DNA from: Cryptomeria japonica
Taxonomy: Eukaryota > Streptophyta > Pinopsida > Cupressales > Cupressaceae
Length of the DNA: 64,000 bases
Direction of reading: 5' to 3'
Assembly: GCF_030272615.1 (NCBI RefSeq)
Contig: NC_081415.1
Span: 622,787,740-622,851,739, forward strand
Made by a program: the position numbers and the translations under genes. The notes below the pieces were generated by a model. The model made no database searches and was not told where the DNA came from. It worked only from the letters and a program-made list of their open reading frames with translations. Shown here in pieces: positions 1 through 10,875 of this stretch (position 1 is the first letter of the stretch; each line of letters begins with the position of its first letter).

Positions 1-1
1 A

Positions 2-3000
2 CCAGAATATGCAGCATTTGTGTCTAGCTTCCAAACTCATCATTTGACAATGGGGAGTTCCTATGTTATGCCTTCATTTGATGCTTTCATAGAAATGTTG
101 ATATTGGAACAATCTAAGTTGTTGAACATGGGCCTTCTCAAGTCTTCAAAGTCCAAGGCTTTGGTGGCTAATCAAGGGAATCAAGGAAGTCAAGGCAAAG
201 ATTCCAACAAAAAGAAGAAGCACTCTAATTCTAACTGACAACAGGAAAAAGGGCAATCATCCTCTCCATCACAAGGTGATTTTTCATCCTCTTCCAAGAA
301 GGGGACACCACTTAAGAAGGATAAACCAACTTGTGGATATTGCAAGAAGTATGGTCATGATGAGCATCGATGCCACGCAAAGCAAGTTGATGAGTTAACT
401 AATCTTCTTAAGAAAAACAACATCAACTTGCCATCTGCCTACACAAAGAAGGATTCATCTCCTTCCTCTTCCTCACAGTCTAAGGGAAAAGGGCAAGCAT
501 TTGTGGCTACAACAGGTTCTTCACAACAATGGATACTTGACTCAGGTGCCTCATATCACATGGGTTATACAAAGGAGCAGTTTTCTTCATTGGAGCCATC
601 TAAGGTACCTCACATTTACATAGGTGATGATACACAAGTAGAGGTTGAAGGGAAAGGTTCAGTTGACATGGATGATGGAACATTTGAGAATGTTCTCTAT
701 GTTCCTAACTTGTCTACTAACCTTCTCTCTATCTACCAAATCACTCACTATGGGAATGGGAAAAAGGTTGAGTTTACACCAAATTCAGTTGTGGTAAAGG
801 AACTTGATGATGATGCCTTGGTAGTAGTGGGACAAGTCAATGACAACTCAAGGCTTTATTCATTCTCCCACTTTGTACCAAGTTCACCTTCTAGGGCCTT
901 GCTTACTCATTCAAATTTAGAAAGTAAGCTATGGCATGAGCAGTTTGGTCACCTCAACTACCGCTATCTTCAGCAGCTCAGCACTAAAGACATGGTCATA
1001 GGTCTACCTCGAATCAATTTTTCAGAGGGTGTATGTTCAGGTTGTTCCATGGGCAAGCATCCCAAGGAGAAGTTTGATAAGGGGAAAGCTTGGAGAGCTT
1101 TGGAAGTTCTTCAACTTGTTCACAGTGATGTAGTAGGTCCATTTCCAACACCTTCATTTAGCAAGGCCCGCTATGTCCTCACCTTCATTGATGACTACTC
1201 CTACTTCACTTGGGTCTACTTTCTTATTCATAAGAGTGAAGTATTTGACAGATTTTAGGACTTTAAGACTCATGTGGAGAAGCAATCCGGGAAAGTGGTC
1301 AAGATTCTTCGTACAGATAATGGAAGGGAATATGTGAACAAGAGGCTTGAGGATTTTTGTACACTTGAAGGAATTGATCTTCAACATTCTGTTGCATACA
1401 CTCCACAGTAGAATGGAGTTGTAGAAGGCAAGAATAGAACTCTCAAAGGAATGGCTAGTTGTATGATACATGCACATTCTCTTGATCCCACCTTTTGGGC
1501 AGAGGCTATCAGTTGTGCCACACACATCCAGAATCAGGTTCCTCACAAAGCTTTGCAAGGTATTACTCCTTTTGAGGCTTGGGCTGGTAGGAAACCGATT
1601 GTGAGACATTTCAGAGTCTTTGGGTGTCCAGCATGGGCTCGCATACATCCACAGAAATGCAAGGCATTGGAACCTCAGAGTCGGCCTTGCATATTTGTTG
1701 GATATCCTGAGGGTGTTAAGGCATATAAATTGATGGATCCTGAGACACATGAGGTGTTCATTGAGAGGAGTGTTCACTTTGAGGAAAGCTCTCCTAGCTT
1801 AGCCTCTCTAACTCCTCCACCTTACTCCATTGTGGATAGTGATGTTAGTGATTCAGATGATGAGACTCCTTCAACTCTAACTCGTAGGGTTACACCTTTG
1901 TAGGGTCCACTTGCAGTTGAGGAGCCTCATTCTCCACCTCCACCTAGACCTCATTGGGCTCTACAGACACTTGAGTCCGTGGGTTCTCTTGTTGGGGATC
2001 CTTCAGATACATGGAGTACTTGATCACAACATGAGGATCTACCACTTGCATTCATTGCTATGGCTTCCAATCCATAGACATTTAGGGAAGCATCAGGGGT
2101 TCCTGAGTGGGACCAAGCTATGGAGGAAGAATATAGTTCCTTGATGAGGAACAACACATGGGATTTAGTCCATCTCCCTAAGGGGAGAAATATGGTTTGA
2201 TGTAAGTGGATCTATCGGACCAAGTTTGCAATGGATGGTAGTGTGGATAAGTATAAGGCTCGGCTTGTTGTGAAAGGTTTCTCTCAAGTTGCAAGTGTTG
2301 ACTATACTAAGACCTTTGCACCCATAGCCAAGATGAACTCCATTCATTTGTTACTTGCTATTGCTGCAGCTCATGGTTGGGCTGTACATTAGATGGATAT
2401 GAAGAGTGGTTTTCTTCATGGTGATCTTGATGAGGAGATTTATATGGAGCAGCCACAGAGTTTCATCCAGGATACTTCCTTGGTTTGCAGACTAAGGAAA
2501 TCTCTCTATGGCCTTAAGCAGGCCCCCAAGGCTTGGTACGCCAAGATGGATTCCTTTCTTCTCTCCATAGGGTTCACTAGGTGTCATTCCGATCCAAATG
2601 TCTATATTTTGTGATAGGATGACTCTCACTTGATACTTGTGCTCTATGTTGATGACTTGATCATTACAGGGAGTACTACATCCATCATTAGCAGGGTCAA
2701 ATCTACTTTGCATGACAGATTTGCTATGACTAGCTTGGGTCTTTTGCACTACTTTCTTGGGATAGAGATTTCATAGTCACCTTCTGGGATTACACTATCG
2801 CAGCCCAAGTATGCTCTTGATCTACTTGCATGCTTTCATATGGCTGATTGTAAGCCTGCCCCGACTCCCTTTCTTTCAGGAGTCAAGCTTGAGGCTCAGT
2901 GTTCTTCTCCACCAGTTGATGCCACTTTGTATCGTCAACTTATGGGTAGTCTCATCTACTTGACCCATACATGCCCTGATATTTCATTTGCAGTTGGCAT

Positions 3001-3553
3001 GGTTTCTTGCTTCATGCAAGAACCAGATGAGCTTCATTGGAAAGGCACCAAATGCATCCTTCATTACATCCAGGGTACACATCACTATGGGATTCACTAT
3101 GCAGCAGGCACAAGACTTCACTTGGTTGGTTACATAGACTCCGATTGGGCTGGCGATCTTGATGATCGTAAGTCTACTTCTGATTACAGTTTTGACCTTG
3201 GTTTTGCCCCCATTTGTTGGTAGAGCAAGAAGCAACATGCTATTGCTCTCTCTTCGACTGAGGCTGAGTATCGAAGCATTGTTAACACAGTGACTGAGAC
3301 CATTTGGCTCTAGCAGATTCTCACAGAGTTTGGATTCACCACTCCACGGCCGATAGTTCTACATTGCGACAATCAGAGTGGTATTGTGATCTTGAAGAAC
3401 TCAGTCCAGCACCAACGGACCAAACACATCGAGATTCATATGCACTATATCTGAGAGCTCATTCAGGAGTAGGTCATTGATTTGCAATATTGTCCTACAA
3501 CAGAGTAGGTTGCTGACATATTCACCAAACCTTTCACCGAGAGCAAGTTCTAG
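2..3553 (+). pseudogene. Element A gag-pol polyprotein, broken by in-frame stops
   Basis: One forward frame carries all domains. A CCHC knuckle (starting CGYCKKYGHDEHRC) is near 331-375. The aspartic protease motif WILDSGASYHM starts at 530. The GAG-pre-integrase region is near 930-1070, and the integrase core runs from the HSD near 1120 through RTDNGREY near 1313. RT has YVDD at 2645-2656, and RNase H has DSDWAGDLDDRKST near 3140-3180. The frame ends in the usual ADIFTKP near 3515. I saw no frameshift in about 3.5 kb, but there are many stops, for example at 236, 1256, 1409, 1901, 2198, 2390, 2612 and 2615. Most can be read as CAG to TAG, CGA to TGA or TGG to TGA. The element is dead, but by point decay rather than deletion. 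Confidence 0.88.
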
Positions 3554-3592
3554 CTGTTGTGAGCTCTCTTGAGGGTGCGGGATGTGTCATTA

Positions 3593-3877
3593 GGGGGGGT
3601 CAGCTAACTTCTCCTTCCTCTCTTATGGGGGGGACTTTTTCCTCTTTGAGGTTTTTTCCTTCTTCTTTGAGAGTCTTTTGTACTTTCATCTCTCTTTTTG
3701 GGGGGGAGTTTTTTCCTATTGGGTTTTCTCCCTTTCTCCGTTTGTGAGAGATTGCATTGCATGGTTTTTCTTGCATTTGCATATTGTACATGGGTACCTA
3801 TCATGGCCTAGTAGTCGGGACTCATCTTGCATTGTTGACTTGAGTCTTCATTCCCCTAAGTTGCACTTAAGGGGGGG
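3593..3877 (+). promoter_or_regulatory. Four G7 polypurine-tract-like runs upstream of the A 3' LTR
   Basis: Between the end of pol and the 3' LTR there are four runs of exactly seven G: 3593-3599, 3627-3633, 3700-3706 and 3871-3877. The last abuts the LTR start and is the expected polypurine tract, which primes plus-strand DNA synthesis in LTR elements. The three upstream runs resemble extra tracts. That they prime synthesis is inference. Confidence 0.6.
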
Positions 3878-4326
3878 TGTTGGTGTAAATAAATATTCAT
3901 TTTGGATATTATTACACTTTACTTAAGTTAACTTAGGATAATGCATCTCTTTGTAGTTTGTATTTGAGACACTTAGGGAAGTGTGCACATAGGGATAGAG
4001 CTTGTAGGAGAAATTCCACCTTTTGTGGTCTTATTTTGTTGTTACACTCCACATTTGGTGGGTCATCCACCTCTTGTGGAATATTATATTATTTCTCCTA
4101 CCTACCCCTAGTATTTCTTACCTACCCTTGTTTCTCATTGAGCCACATGTCATAATTGTGTGCTCGTACGTCCATATGGCCTTGCCTATATAAGGCCTAT
4201 ATTCATTGTATTGGTTAATCCAGTTGATCATTTGCATATTGATGAGAATACGGTTTTGTTCTTGTCATTCTATTCTCTCTCTTTTTATGCTTTTCATTGT
4301 GCCCTTGATCTTGGCAAAATCCTACA
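3878..4326 (+). repeat. 3' LTR of element A (449 bp)
   Basis: The LTR starts TGTTGGTGTAAAT directly after the G7 tract and ends AATCCTACA. The termini form an imperfect inverted repeat (TGTTGG against CCTACA, 5 of 6). A TATA-like TATATAAG lies at 4187-4194, as expected for an LTR promoter. The partner LTR is not in the window, so the boundaries rest on the terminal motifs, the polypurine tract and the resumption of B coding sequence. Confidence 0.75.
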
Positions 4327-6040
4327 GGATTCTTTGCATAAGTCCTTAGACAATAAATGGTGCATTGCCATAGAACAGGAACAAGAAATGAGAGAAAAAG
4401 TTTTTGCTGAACACTTTCCTGATGTATCAAATTTAGAACTATTCGATGTAATGAACAAATACAATGGTCTTTTCTTCATGAGAAGAAGAAGACTCCTATT
4501 ACTAGAAGGAAAAGGTAAGGAAGTGCTCAAGGATACACACACTCATGCTCTAGATGCTCTGAAGATGCATCGACTGGCTGAAGCCAACTCGCAAGTTGAG
4601 AAAGAACCAGTTATATCCAAACTAGATGAAGCATTTGATGATGAAGGAAATTTGGTTGATGAACCGGTCGACAATATTGATGTCGATGCCCTAGATGAAG
4701 AAAATGTTACTCAGGAAATACCATATGAGGCAACAGGACAAGAGCAACTAGATGAACAAGAGACAAAAGCTGAGGACAGATAGGAAGCGGCAAAGGAAGA
4801 GGCAGAGCAGAGGAAAAAGGATGAAGAAGAGAAGCAAAAGAAGCAAGAAGAAGAGAAAAAGAAGAAAGATGAAGAGGAAAAGAAGAAGAAAGATGAAGAG
4901 GAGAAAAAGAAAAAAGATGAAGAGGAGAAAAAGAAGAAGGAAGAGGAGAAGAAGAAGAAGAATGAAGAGGAGAAGTACAAGAAGGATGAAGAGGAGAAAA
5001 AGAAGCAAGAAGATGAAAAGAAAAAGAAAGAAGAGGAGGATAAGGAATAGGAGAAAAAGAAAGAAGCATAAAAGAAAAAGGCTGAGGAGGACAAGGAAGT
5101 AGAGAAGAGGAGAGAAGCGGAGAAGAAGAAAGTGGAAGAAGACAAGGCAGGAGAAGCGGCGAAGAGCACTCAGATGGAGACTCCAAAGGCAACCGGGAGT
5201 CAAGCCAAATCGGCTGACCTCTCCAGTCCGATAGATCTCCAGTCTGCAAGTGAATTAGAGATAATGCAAAGCATCAAGGTTTCTCAAGAGCACCTTGAAA
5301 TCATTTGAAGGAAGAAGGAGCAGGATATAATTCAAGTGCCTGTGGACACACTTACCAGTTTGATACCCGGTACAAATCTTCCAAACACCGATTCATCATT
5401 AGCTAGACTAAAGCTCCTATGTATAGTAGTGGATGATCAAGTGCATAGTTTGGAAGAAGCAGCTGAGGCAAATGTCAAGAAAGAGCATCAAAAAGCTCTT
5501 AACATTGCTCTGGTAAAGAAGTTGAATGAGCTCCGGTTTGAATTGCAGAAAGACCAAAAGGATATAAGGGACGCTTTGGATGAGGGAAATCTGCTACTTA
5601 GCAAAATCTACCAACCTCATCTATTCTATGATGATGTGCTAGCTCAAAAGCAAAAGCTTCAAATAGACTTACAGTCTTACTTGAGCACATTTAAGCCACC
5701 TTATGATTCCTTCACAACTTATGGGTGAACCGTTCACCAGTTTCATATCCAGTCAGCCAAAATGGAGCAAGAGATCAGCACACGGTCTAGAGATTTGCAG
5801 GAGCTTTAACTGGTTTTACTTCCATGTCTGCAAATTCTTCAGAAGTGTTATCTAAACCTGGATGCCTTGATAGTTACACAAGAGATGAGCACAGTTGATG
5901 CCATGGAAGAACAGGTCTCTCAGATGCAAACAGAGAAATAAGTGGCCACCTCCCTACTTGAGTCCTGGTCTCTATCAATGAAGCAATTCTTACAGGACTA
6001 TAATTCTGTTTTTGATAAGTACTATTCCTTATTGTCATAA
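4327..6040 (+). pseudogene. Element B extra 3' ORF: acidic part, K/E-rich tract, coiled coil
   Basis: A single frame runs from the A/B junction to a TAA at 6038-6040, with about seven in-frame stops (for example 4781, 5048, 5306 and 5726). The N-terminal part is cut by element A. A mixed region is followed by an acidic stretch (about 4590-4780). Next comes an extreme Lys/Glu tract made of KKKDEEEK-like units (about 4784-5130), then a helical segment rich in heptad-like leucines (about 5400-5720) and a short helical tail. There are no pol motifs, no obvious signal peptide and no membrane segment. It sits where SIRE-type elements keep their additional (env-like) ORF. The function is unknown; a structural or chromatin-binding coiled-coil protein is only a guess. 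Confidence 0.6.
4784..5130 (+). repeat. Purine-rich degenerate tandem repeat coding for K/E units
   Basis: The plus strand is nearly pure A and G, with units around GAAGAGGAGAAAAAGAAG repeated about a dozen times and diverging. It encodes alternating EEE and KKK blocks in the extra ORF of element B. Length changes by slippage would be expected. Long open frames on the opposite strand here (Ser/Phe/Leu-rich) are by-products of the repeat. Confidence 0.8.
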
Positions 6041-6373
6041 ACTTTTATTATTTTTATATATCAACTAGAAATAGGGTTGTTTAGCGGTACTTTGTCATTG
6101 TTGGCAAAGGGGGAGAAGTATTCTATTTTGGAGAAGTATAGGGGAGAAGTATCTGGTACTTAAAATTTTGCTATATGCTACAATATATGCTATATGCTTT
6201 GATATCTCAATGTTTATGCTCTATATGCAAAATTGCTATACATTGTATTAATTAAGGGATAGTGTATATGCTTAGGGGGAGAAATTTTGCTAATGGCATG
6301 ATTTTGTTGTAAAACACTTAGATGTCAAAATTTTATTTTCCTAAGTGTTGCCATCAATGCCAAAGGGGGAGAT
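6041..6373 (+). promoter_or_regulatory. Non-coding 3' region of B with repeated polypurine-tract motifs
   Basis: There is no open frame. Polypurine-tract-like sequences CAAAGGGGGAGAAG (6105-6118) and TTAGGGGGAGAAA (6272-6284) precede the terminal AAAGGGGGAGAT (6362-6373) that touches the LTR. Shorter GGAGAAGTAT repeats lie around 6130-6155. Element C has the same internal plus terminal pair. The terminal copy is the likely primer for plus-strand synthesis. Confidence 0.65.
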
Positions 6374-7526
6374 TGTTGGCATTTTTGATGTTTATGTTGT
6401 GATTGTCATTGATGGACACACACTTGCATTAAGATCCTCTTTATATGTATGAGTTTGAGCACAACCAGTATTTGTTCCAACTGGTATGTTGTAGGTATGT
6501 TGTATTATAGTCTTTAGACTATTGATGTTTTGCTGAATGTGTTTCCCGGTCTAAAGTGGCAGGTTGACCCCAAGCGGTTTGTGGATACCAAGTGGTATGA
6601 GGGAGCAATGTGGCATAACACATTTTTACTAGTCTTCATTTTTGATAAATTGGCAACCGGTATTTTGTATGAACCAGTAATACTCTATGATAAGTTACCA
6701 ACCAACATTTTGTGATGAGTTACCAATCCACCGATTGTTTGACTGTGCCGACACACTGGCAGTGCTTCTTGTGTCGTGTTACTGAGTATGTCTAGATTCA
6801 TTGAACCTAGGAAATTGAAATGTAATCCTATTGGACTGACATGAAATCAGATTCCTTTAAAAGGACATCATGTCTAGGGTTTTAGGTTGTTGCTGAAAGG
6901 GTTTATGTTGTTGCTAGGGTTTAAGGTGGTTGAGGAGTTGAAAAGAATATGAATGTGTAGAAGACTGAAGTAATGCAAGAGTGCATTAAGAACGAGCTAT
7001 CAAGGATCTAACCGAGTAGTCTGTGCTATTAGATAAATCAAACACTTGTTGATTAATCACATCTTTGACAAGTCTGTAGCACTTAACCGGGTAGGCCCAA
7101 AATCCTTTTGTAAAATCCTCTAACAAGGTGGTTCACCTCTGTGAATCTAAAATCCTCTAGCAAGGTGGTCCTTGATCGGACTTATCTCCTAATAGAGATT
7201 GAGATTCCTAACAGGATCTGTTCTGGTGAAGAACATTGTAAGACCTTAACCAGTCTGACCTCAACCGGTCTGGTTTCTATTCTGCAGATAGTGAATTGTG
7301 AGTTCCAACTTACCGTGGTTTTTCCCATTTGGGTTTCCACATCAAATATCTTGTGTTATGATTGTATTGCTTTTGTGGGTGAATGCTTTATTTGCATTTT
7401 GGTTTGCATGTGTGATAACAGGTCTGTCTGTTAAACCGTTTTATTGGTTTATCTTTAGACTATTTAAGTGTTTAAGTGTAGTGTTTTTCGGTATACTAAT
7501 TCACCCCCTCCTCTTAGTATTCATCA
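6374..7526 (+). repeat. 3' LTR of element B (about 1.15 kb)
   Basis: It starts TGTTGGCATT after the polypurine tract and ends CTCTTAGTATTCATCA. That end is very like the end of the element I 5' LTR, where TTCATCA is followed by the tRNA-primer site, so the right boundary is well supported. Inside are repeated phrases on the theme AATCCTCTAACAAGG near 7110-7160, and a TTTTCCCATTTGGGTTTCCAC-like block near 7320, both also present in the C and I LTRs. The 5' LTR is outside the window. Confidence 0.78.
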
Positions 7527-8340
7527 GTTAAAAGTTGTCATGAGCAACTTTTATTCACTTTTTACATTTTGTAATTTGAAACTTCTCCAATGGCTCTAAC
7601 CTCTTGATTTTTAGTTGAGAGAAGTTTAGGAATGGTTTATACACCTTGAAGATCCAATTTCCAGAGTGTTTTATTGTACAGGGAAGAGTATTGATGCAAA
7701 TAAACCAATAAAATTATGAGTTTTCCTGCAATTCTGGAGTTTTGGTCTGTGGTACAGTTCTGTACAAATTGGGATCCATTCGCAATGATGTGAATTGATT
7801 TAAGAGGAGAGTTGAATATGTTTTTATTTTGAGTTGGAGACTTGATTGTGTGTGTTCCTCCTGATATTAAAGTTTTGTTGTAGGTACCCAGAAAACCATG
7901 GTTTATCTTGGGGTTTTCCTCATTCATGGCCATATCTTGCACTTTACCAATTTGAGGCTCATGGGATTTGGTGTTAGGAAAGTATGGTCAATGTATTTTA
8001 GAGTTACAAGAGTGTTTTGTAGGAGGAGCAAGGGAGAGAAGTGTTTGAAGCGACCCTAGGAAGACATCTCTATGTGGCTACCTAGACCTTGAATAAACAA
8101 AATCACCTTGTGTGCAAATGGTGATGCTTCCAGGCATGTAACCCTGGAATCCCTGTTGATTTATGTTTCCCAACATTCCCATGGAATTGTAATCCACTGG
8201 TTCATTTATCTAAACATAGCTACTTCATAAAAGAGACCTAATTAGCCCTTCTAGGACAGTCAAATTCCTACTAGAAAAGACCTTAATTTTCCAAACCTTG
8301 ACCCTTTCTTTTGGGGACTTGTATAACTTCCAATATTATT
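7527..8340 (+). repeat. LTR fragment of the chromovirus E family
   Basis: These 814 bases match, base for base over long stretches, the 3' LTR of element E at about 29939-30754. B ends on its left, as if B had inserted here, and C begins on its right. The last 120 bases or so (from about 8213) also occur to the right of C (24392-24515), so this fragment and the E 5' LTR overlap in sequence and are probably two different LTR copies. No gene is present. Confidence 0.8.
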
Positions 8341-9886
8341 TGTTGGTATTACAATAAGTTTGTTGGTATGATGATATTGAGAAGGTTTTTGAAGATTAAT
8401 GGTATAATTGATAAAGGATGATTACTGTCTTAATAATATTATTTTGTCATTGATGTCAAGCAATTAATTTTCTGAATCAGTATGATGTTGCCATGTCTTA
8501 AAGAGTATGTTTTGATGAGTATAAAGATGTTGGTAAGTGACACAAAAAGAATGTGAAAATGAAGGGGAGTAATAATTTATTCAATGGGCAACTATTAACG
8601 AGTTAGACAGTGATGAGATTATGATATTTTGATTGTTTTGATATCCTATATATGTGTATTCGAAGACTGAATAAGAAGGAGAAAAGATTTCATGCAATAG
8701 AATGAGTAAAGGTTTGAAACTATTCTATTTTACCGAGCAGGGAGCCTGTCTGTATACTCCAAGGTTATCGGTGTCAGTTAAAGAAGAAAGAAGTCACCAA
8801 GGGTCATCAGCAAGCAAAGCTACCGAGACAGTAACCGAGACAAATATAGAATGTCTACCAAGTAAAGTTCAGAATTAACCAAGTATCAACCGAGCAGTAA
8901 CAGAATGCATTGGATGAATAAATACATTATTAAATGAAGGATGCCAATGAGCTGGAGATTTATAGAAGATTGGAATGTCATGCAAGAAGTTTGTTTAGGA
9001 TCAACGGCAATGAAAATTCAAGAGCTAGATCTACAACATAGATTGAATGGTCATAACCGAGCACAAGTACCAAGGAAGGAATACAAGTTTCAAGGCAAGA
9101 TAAAACATTTTTCAGTTCGAAGGATTCAATGAACCTAGTCAAGTTTAAACATCTGATGGCTAAGATTAATCATGGGAAATGTGATTAAGGAGATTAAGCA
9201 GTTAGGAATTGCTTATAAATAAAGAAAATTTGATGAACAAAGATGCAGGCAAATAGAAGAGCAATGGTGCACCAGAGGTGATTACCGAGTATAGAAGATT
9301 GAAGAACAGAGTGAGAAGCCCAGCAAGGAGGAAGATAAGTCTTATGAAAAGATTATTTTGAGCACATAGAGTCTGCTATAACATTTCAGATGTGAAGTTG
9401 CAGATATATTTTATTACTGTTATTTATTTTTGTAAGTGACAAGAAATCTCTTAACCGAGTGGACCTAATAGTCTTATTTGTAAATCCTCTAGCAAGGTAG
9501 CATTCTAATTGAGTGTTTGAAATCCTTTGACAAGGTCACTTCTAACAAAGTGCAAGATTCTGATAGATCTGAGGGAAATCTCTTGACCGAGTCACATCTA
9601 GCAATGTGTTTATGTAATCTTTAACAGGATTGGCTTTTAACCGAGCATACTCTAGAAGAGTATATTTTCTTTGTGGGTCCAAAATCCCACAGTGGTTTTT
9701 CCCTATTAGGGTTTCCATGTTAAATCTGGTGTTAAATGTGTTTTGATGTTTCAAGTTTATCAGTTTATGAGTTTGAATGATTTACAGTCATAGTTGCATA
9801 TCAAGTAAGTTCTACTGAGGTTGAATCTGATTAGAACATTGGATTGTGAGTTTATCTGATTCACCCCCCCTCTCATTTAACTAACA
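8341..9886 (+). repeat. 5' LTR of element C (1546 bp)
   Basis: It begins TGTTGGTATTACAATAAG and ends TCATTTAACTAACA, directly before the primer-binding site. The first 277 bases match the 3' copy at 13570-13846 and the last ~150 match 24245-24391. A TATAAATA at 9214-9221 is the probable promoter TATA box, and the matching motif is conserved in both F LTRs. Nine ACCGAG hexamers lie in this LTR, all in the same orientation. Confidence 0.9.
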
Positions 9887-9888
9887 AT

Positions 9889-9900
9889 TGGTATCAGAGC
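9889..9900 (+). promoter_or_regulatory. Primer-binding site of C (initiator methionine tRNA)
   Basis: TGGTATCAGAGC begins two bases after the LTR end. It is complementary to the 3' end of plant initiator tRNA-Met, the standard primer of plant copia elements. Confidence 0.9.
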
Positions 9901-9948
9901 TAGAACTCCGAAAGAAAAGTTTAAAGGAACTTGAGGCAAGATCCAAAG

Positions 9949-10875
9949 ATGTATAAAAGGGATGCACCAAAGTTGAACAAGTCAAGTTTCACCACATGGC
10001 AGAAAAGAATGAAGCTGCACTTATCAGGAATTGGAGAATATGCAACATATTATCTGGAGAATGATTACACTGCACCTAGCACCTACCCTATGACAATGGA
10101 AGAAATAAAGGCAAAACAAGAACATATTCAAGCAATGATTGAAATAACATCAGCATTCACCGACTCAGAGTTTAATGATCTAGAAGGTTGTAATGATGCC
10201 AAAGCTAGGTGGAATAAGCTTACATCTGTTTATGGTGGTGATGAACATGTTCAAAGAGAAAAAGTAGACAGTCTAAGAGGACAACTTGAATCCATGAGAA
10301 TGAATGAAGGTGAGAACATAATCCAATACAGTACAAGGTTAAAGGAAACTGTCAATCAAATCAAAGGAGTAGGAGGAACTATTGAAGAAAAGGATGTAAC
10401 AAGTAAGTTGCTGAGAACACTTCTACTTGCTTATGCCATTTGAGTCTCTGTAATTAATGAATTAAGGTCTATACCAAACATGTCAGTCTCTCTGGATGCT
10501 ACTATCGGTAAGCTACATGCTTTTGAGCTAAGTAATTTTGATAATAGTGGGTCTTTGGTAAACAAAGTTGAATCTGCATTTAGTTCTTTTCATTTTGATG
10601 AATCTAATGCTTACAATGATAGAATGTATAAGTATGCTGAAGGAAATCATAGTGGAGCAAGTGAGAGATTTCACAAAAACATGGAAGAAGTACACAAACT
10701 ATATGAGGAAATCAGAAAGCAAGAAGATTTTGAAGCATTATTGGCCAGAAGGTTACCAAGAGGCAAAGGTAAGTATAAAGGAAAGTTACCTTTAAAATGT
10801 TTTAATTGTGATAAAATTGGACATATGGCTTCTAACTATCCTGACAAAGAATCTAGTGAAAAGAGAGAATACTGA
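9949..10875 (+). pseudogene. Element C gag (capsid-nucleocapsid), stop-containing
   Basis: The ATG at 9949 opens MYKRDAPKLNKSSFTTW, the usual start of this copia gag, so I prefer it over the upstream TTG at 9931. The capsid-like UBN2-type region runs to about 10440. A TGA at 10441-10443 breaks the frame at exactly the place where element F also has TGA. The frame continues to a zinc knuckle CFNCDKIGHMASNYP near 10797-10841, in which the last cysteine of CX2CX4HX4C is tyrosine, the same change as in F. The next stop is at 10873. Gag would package the element RNA into cytoplasmic particles. Confidence 0.85.

Larger units (their letters stand above)
1..4326 (+). mobile_element. Ty1/copia element A, 3' part (5' LTR outside window)
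   Basis: The window opens inside the gag of a copia element. Domains run gag zinc knuckle, protease, integrase, RT, RNase H, which is the copia order (integrase before RT). They are followed by a G-rich tract region and a 3' LTR at 3878-4326. The element ends at a TG...CA boundary, and right after it the reading frame of a different element (B) resumes, so A is nested in B. The 5' LTR and the matching target-site duplication lie outside the window, so the insertion cannot be proven by duplication here. Which copia lineage it belongs to is not certain. Confidence 0.88.
4327..7526 (+). mobile_element. Ty1/copia (SIRE/Maximus-like) element B, 3' part
   Basis: After element A a different long frame continues, followed by several AAAGGGGGAGA-type tracts and a long LTR beginning TGTTGGCATT. 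The same tract and LTR start are seen in copia elements C and F and, with variation, in G and I, which places B with the SIRE/Maximus-type copia elements. The extra ORF between pol and the 3' LTR fits, because SIRE-type elements are known for an additional ORF there. Gag and pol of B lie to the left, beyond A and outside the window. Confidence 0.72.

Noticed and set aside
1154-1777. Minus-strand ORF of 207 codons over the A integrase
   Set aside because: It overlaps conserved integrase coding on the plus strand and shows no features of its own.
4707-5249. Ser/Phe/Leu-rich minus-strand ORFs opposite the K/E tract
   Set aside because: Several overlapping frames are open at once because the plus strand is a purine repeat. 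The plus frame continues on both sides with non-repeat protein and is the real one.
9889-9900. tRNA gene suggested by TGGTATCAGAGC strings
   Set aside because: These are primer-binding sites complementary to tRNA ends. No cloverleaf surrounds them.
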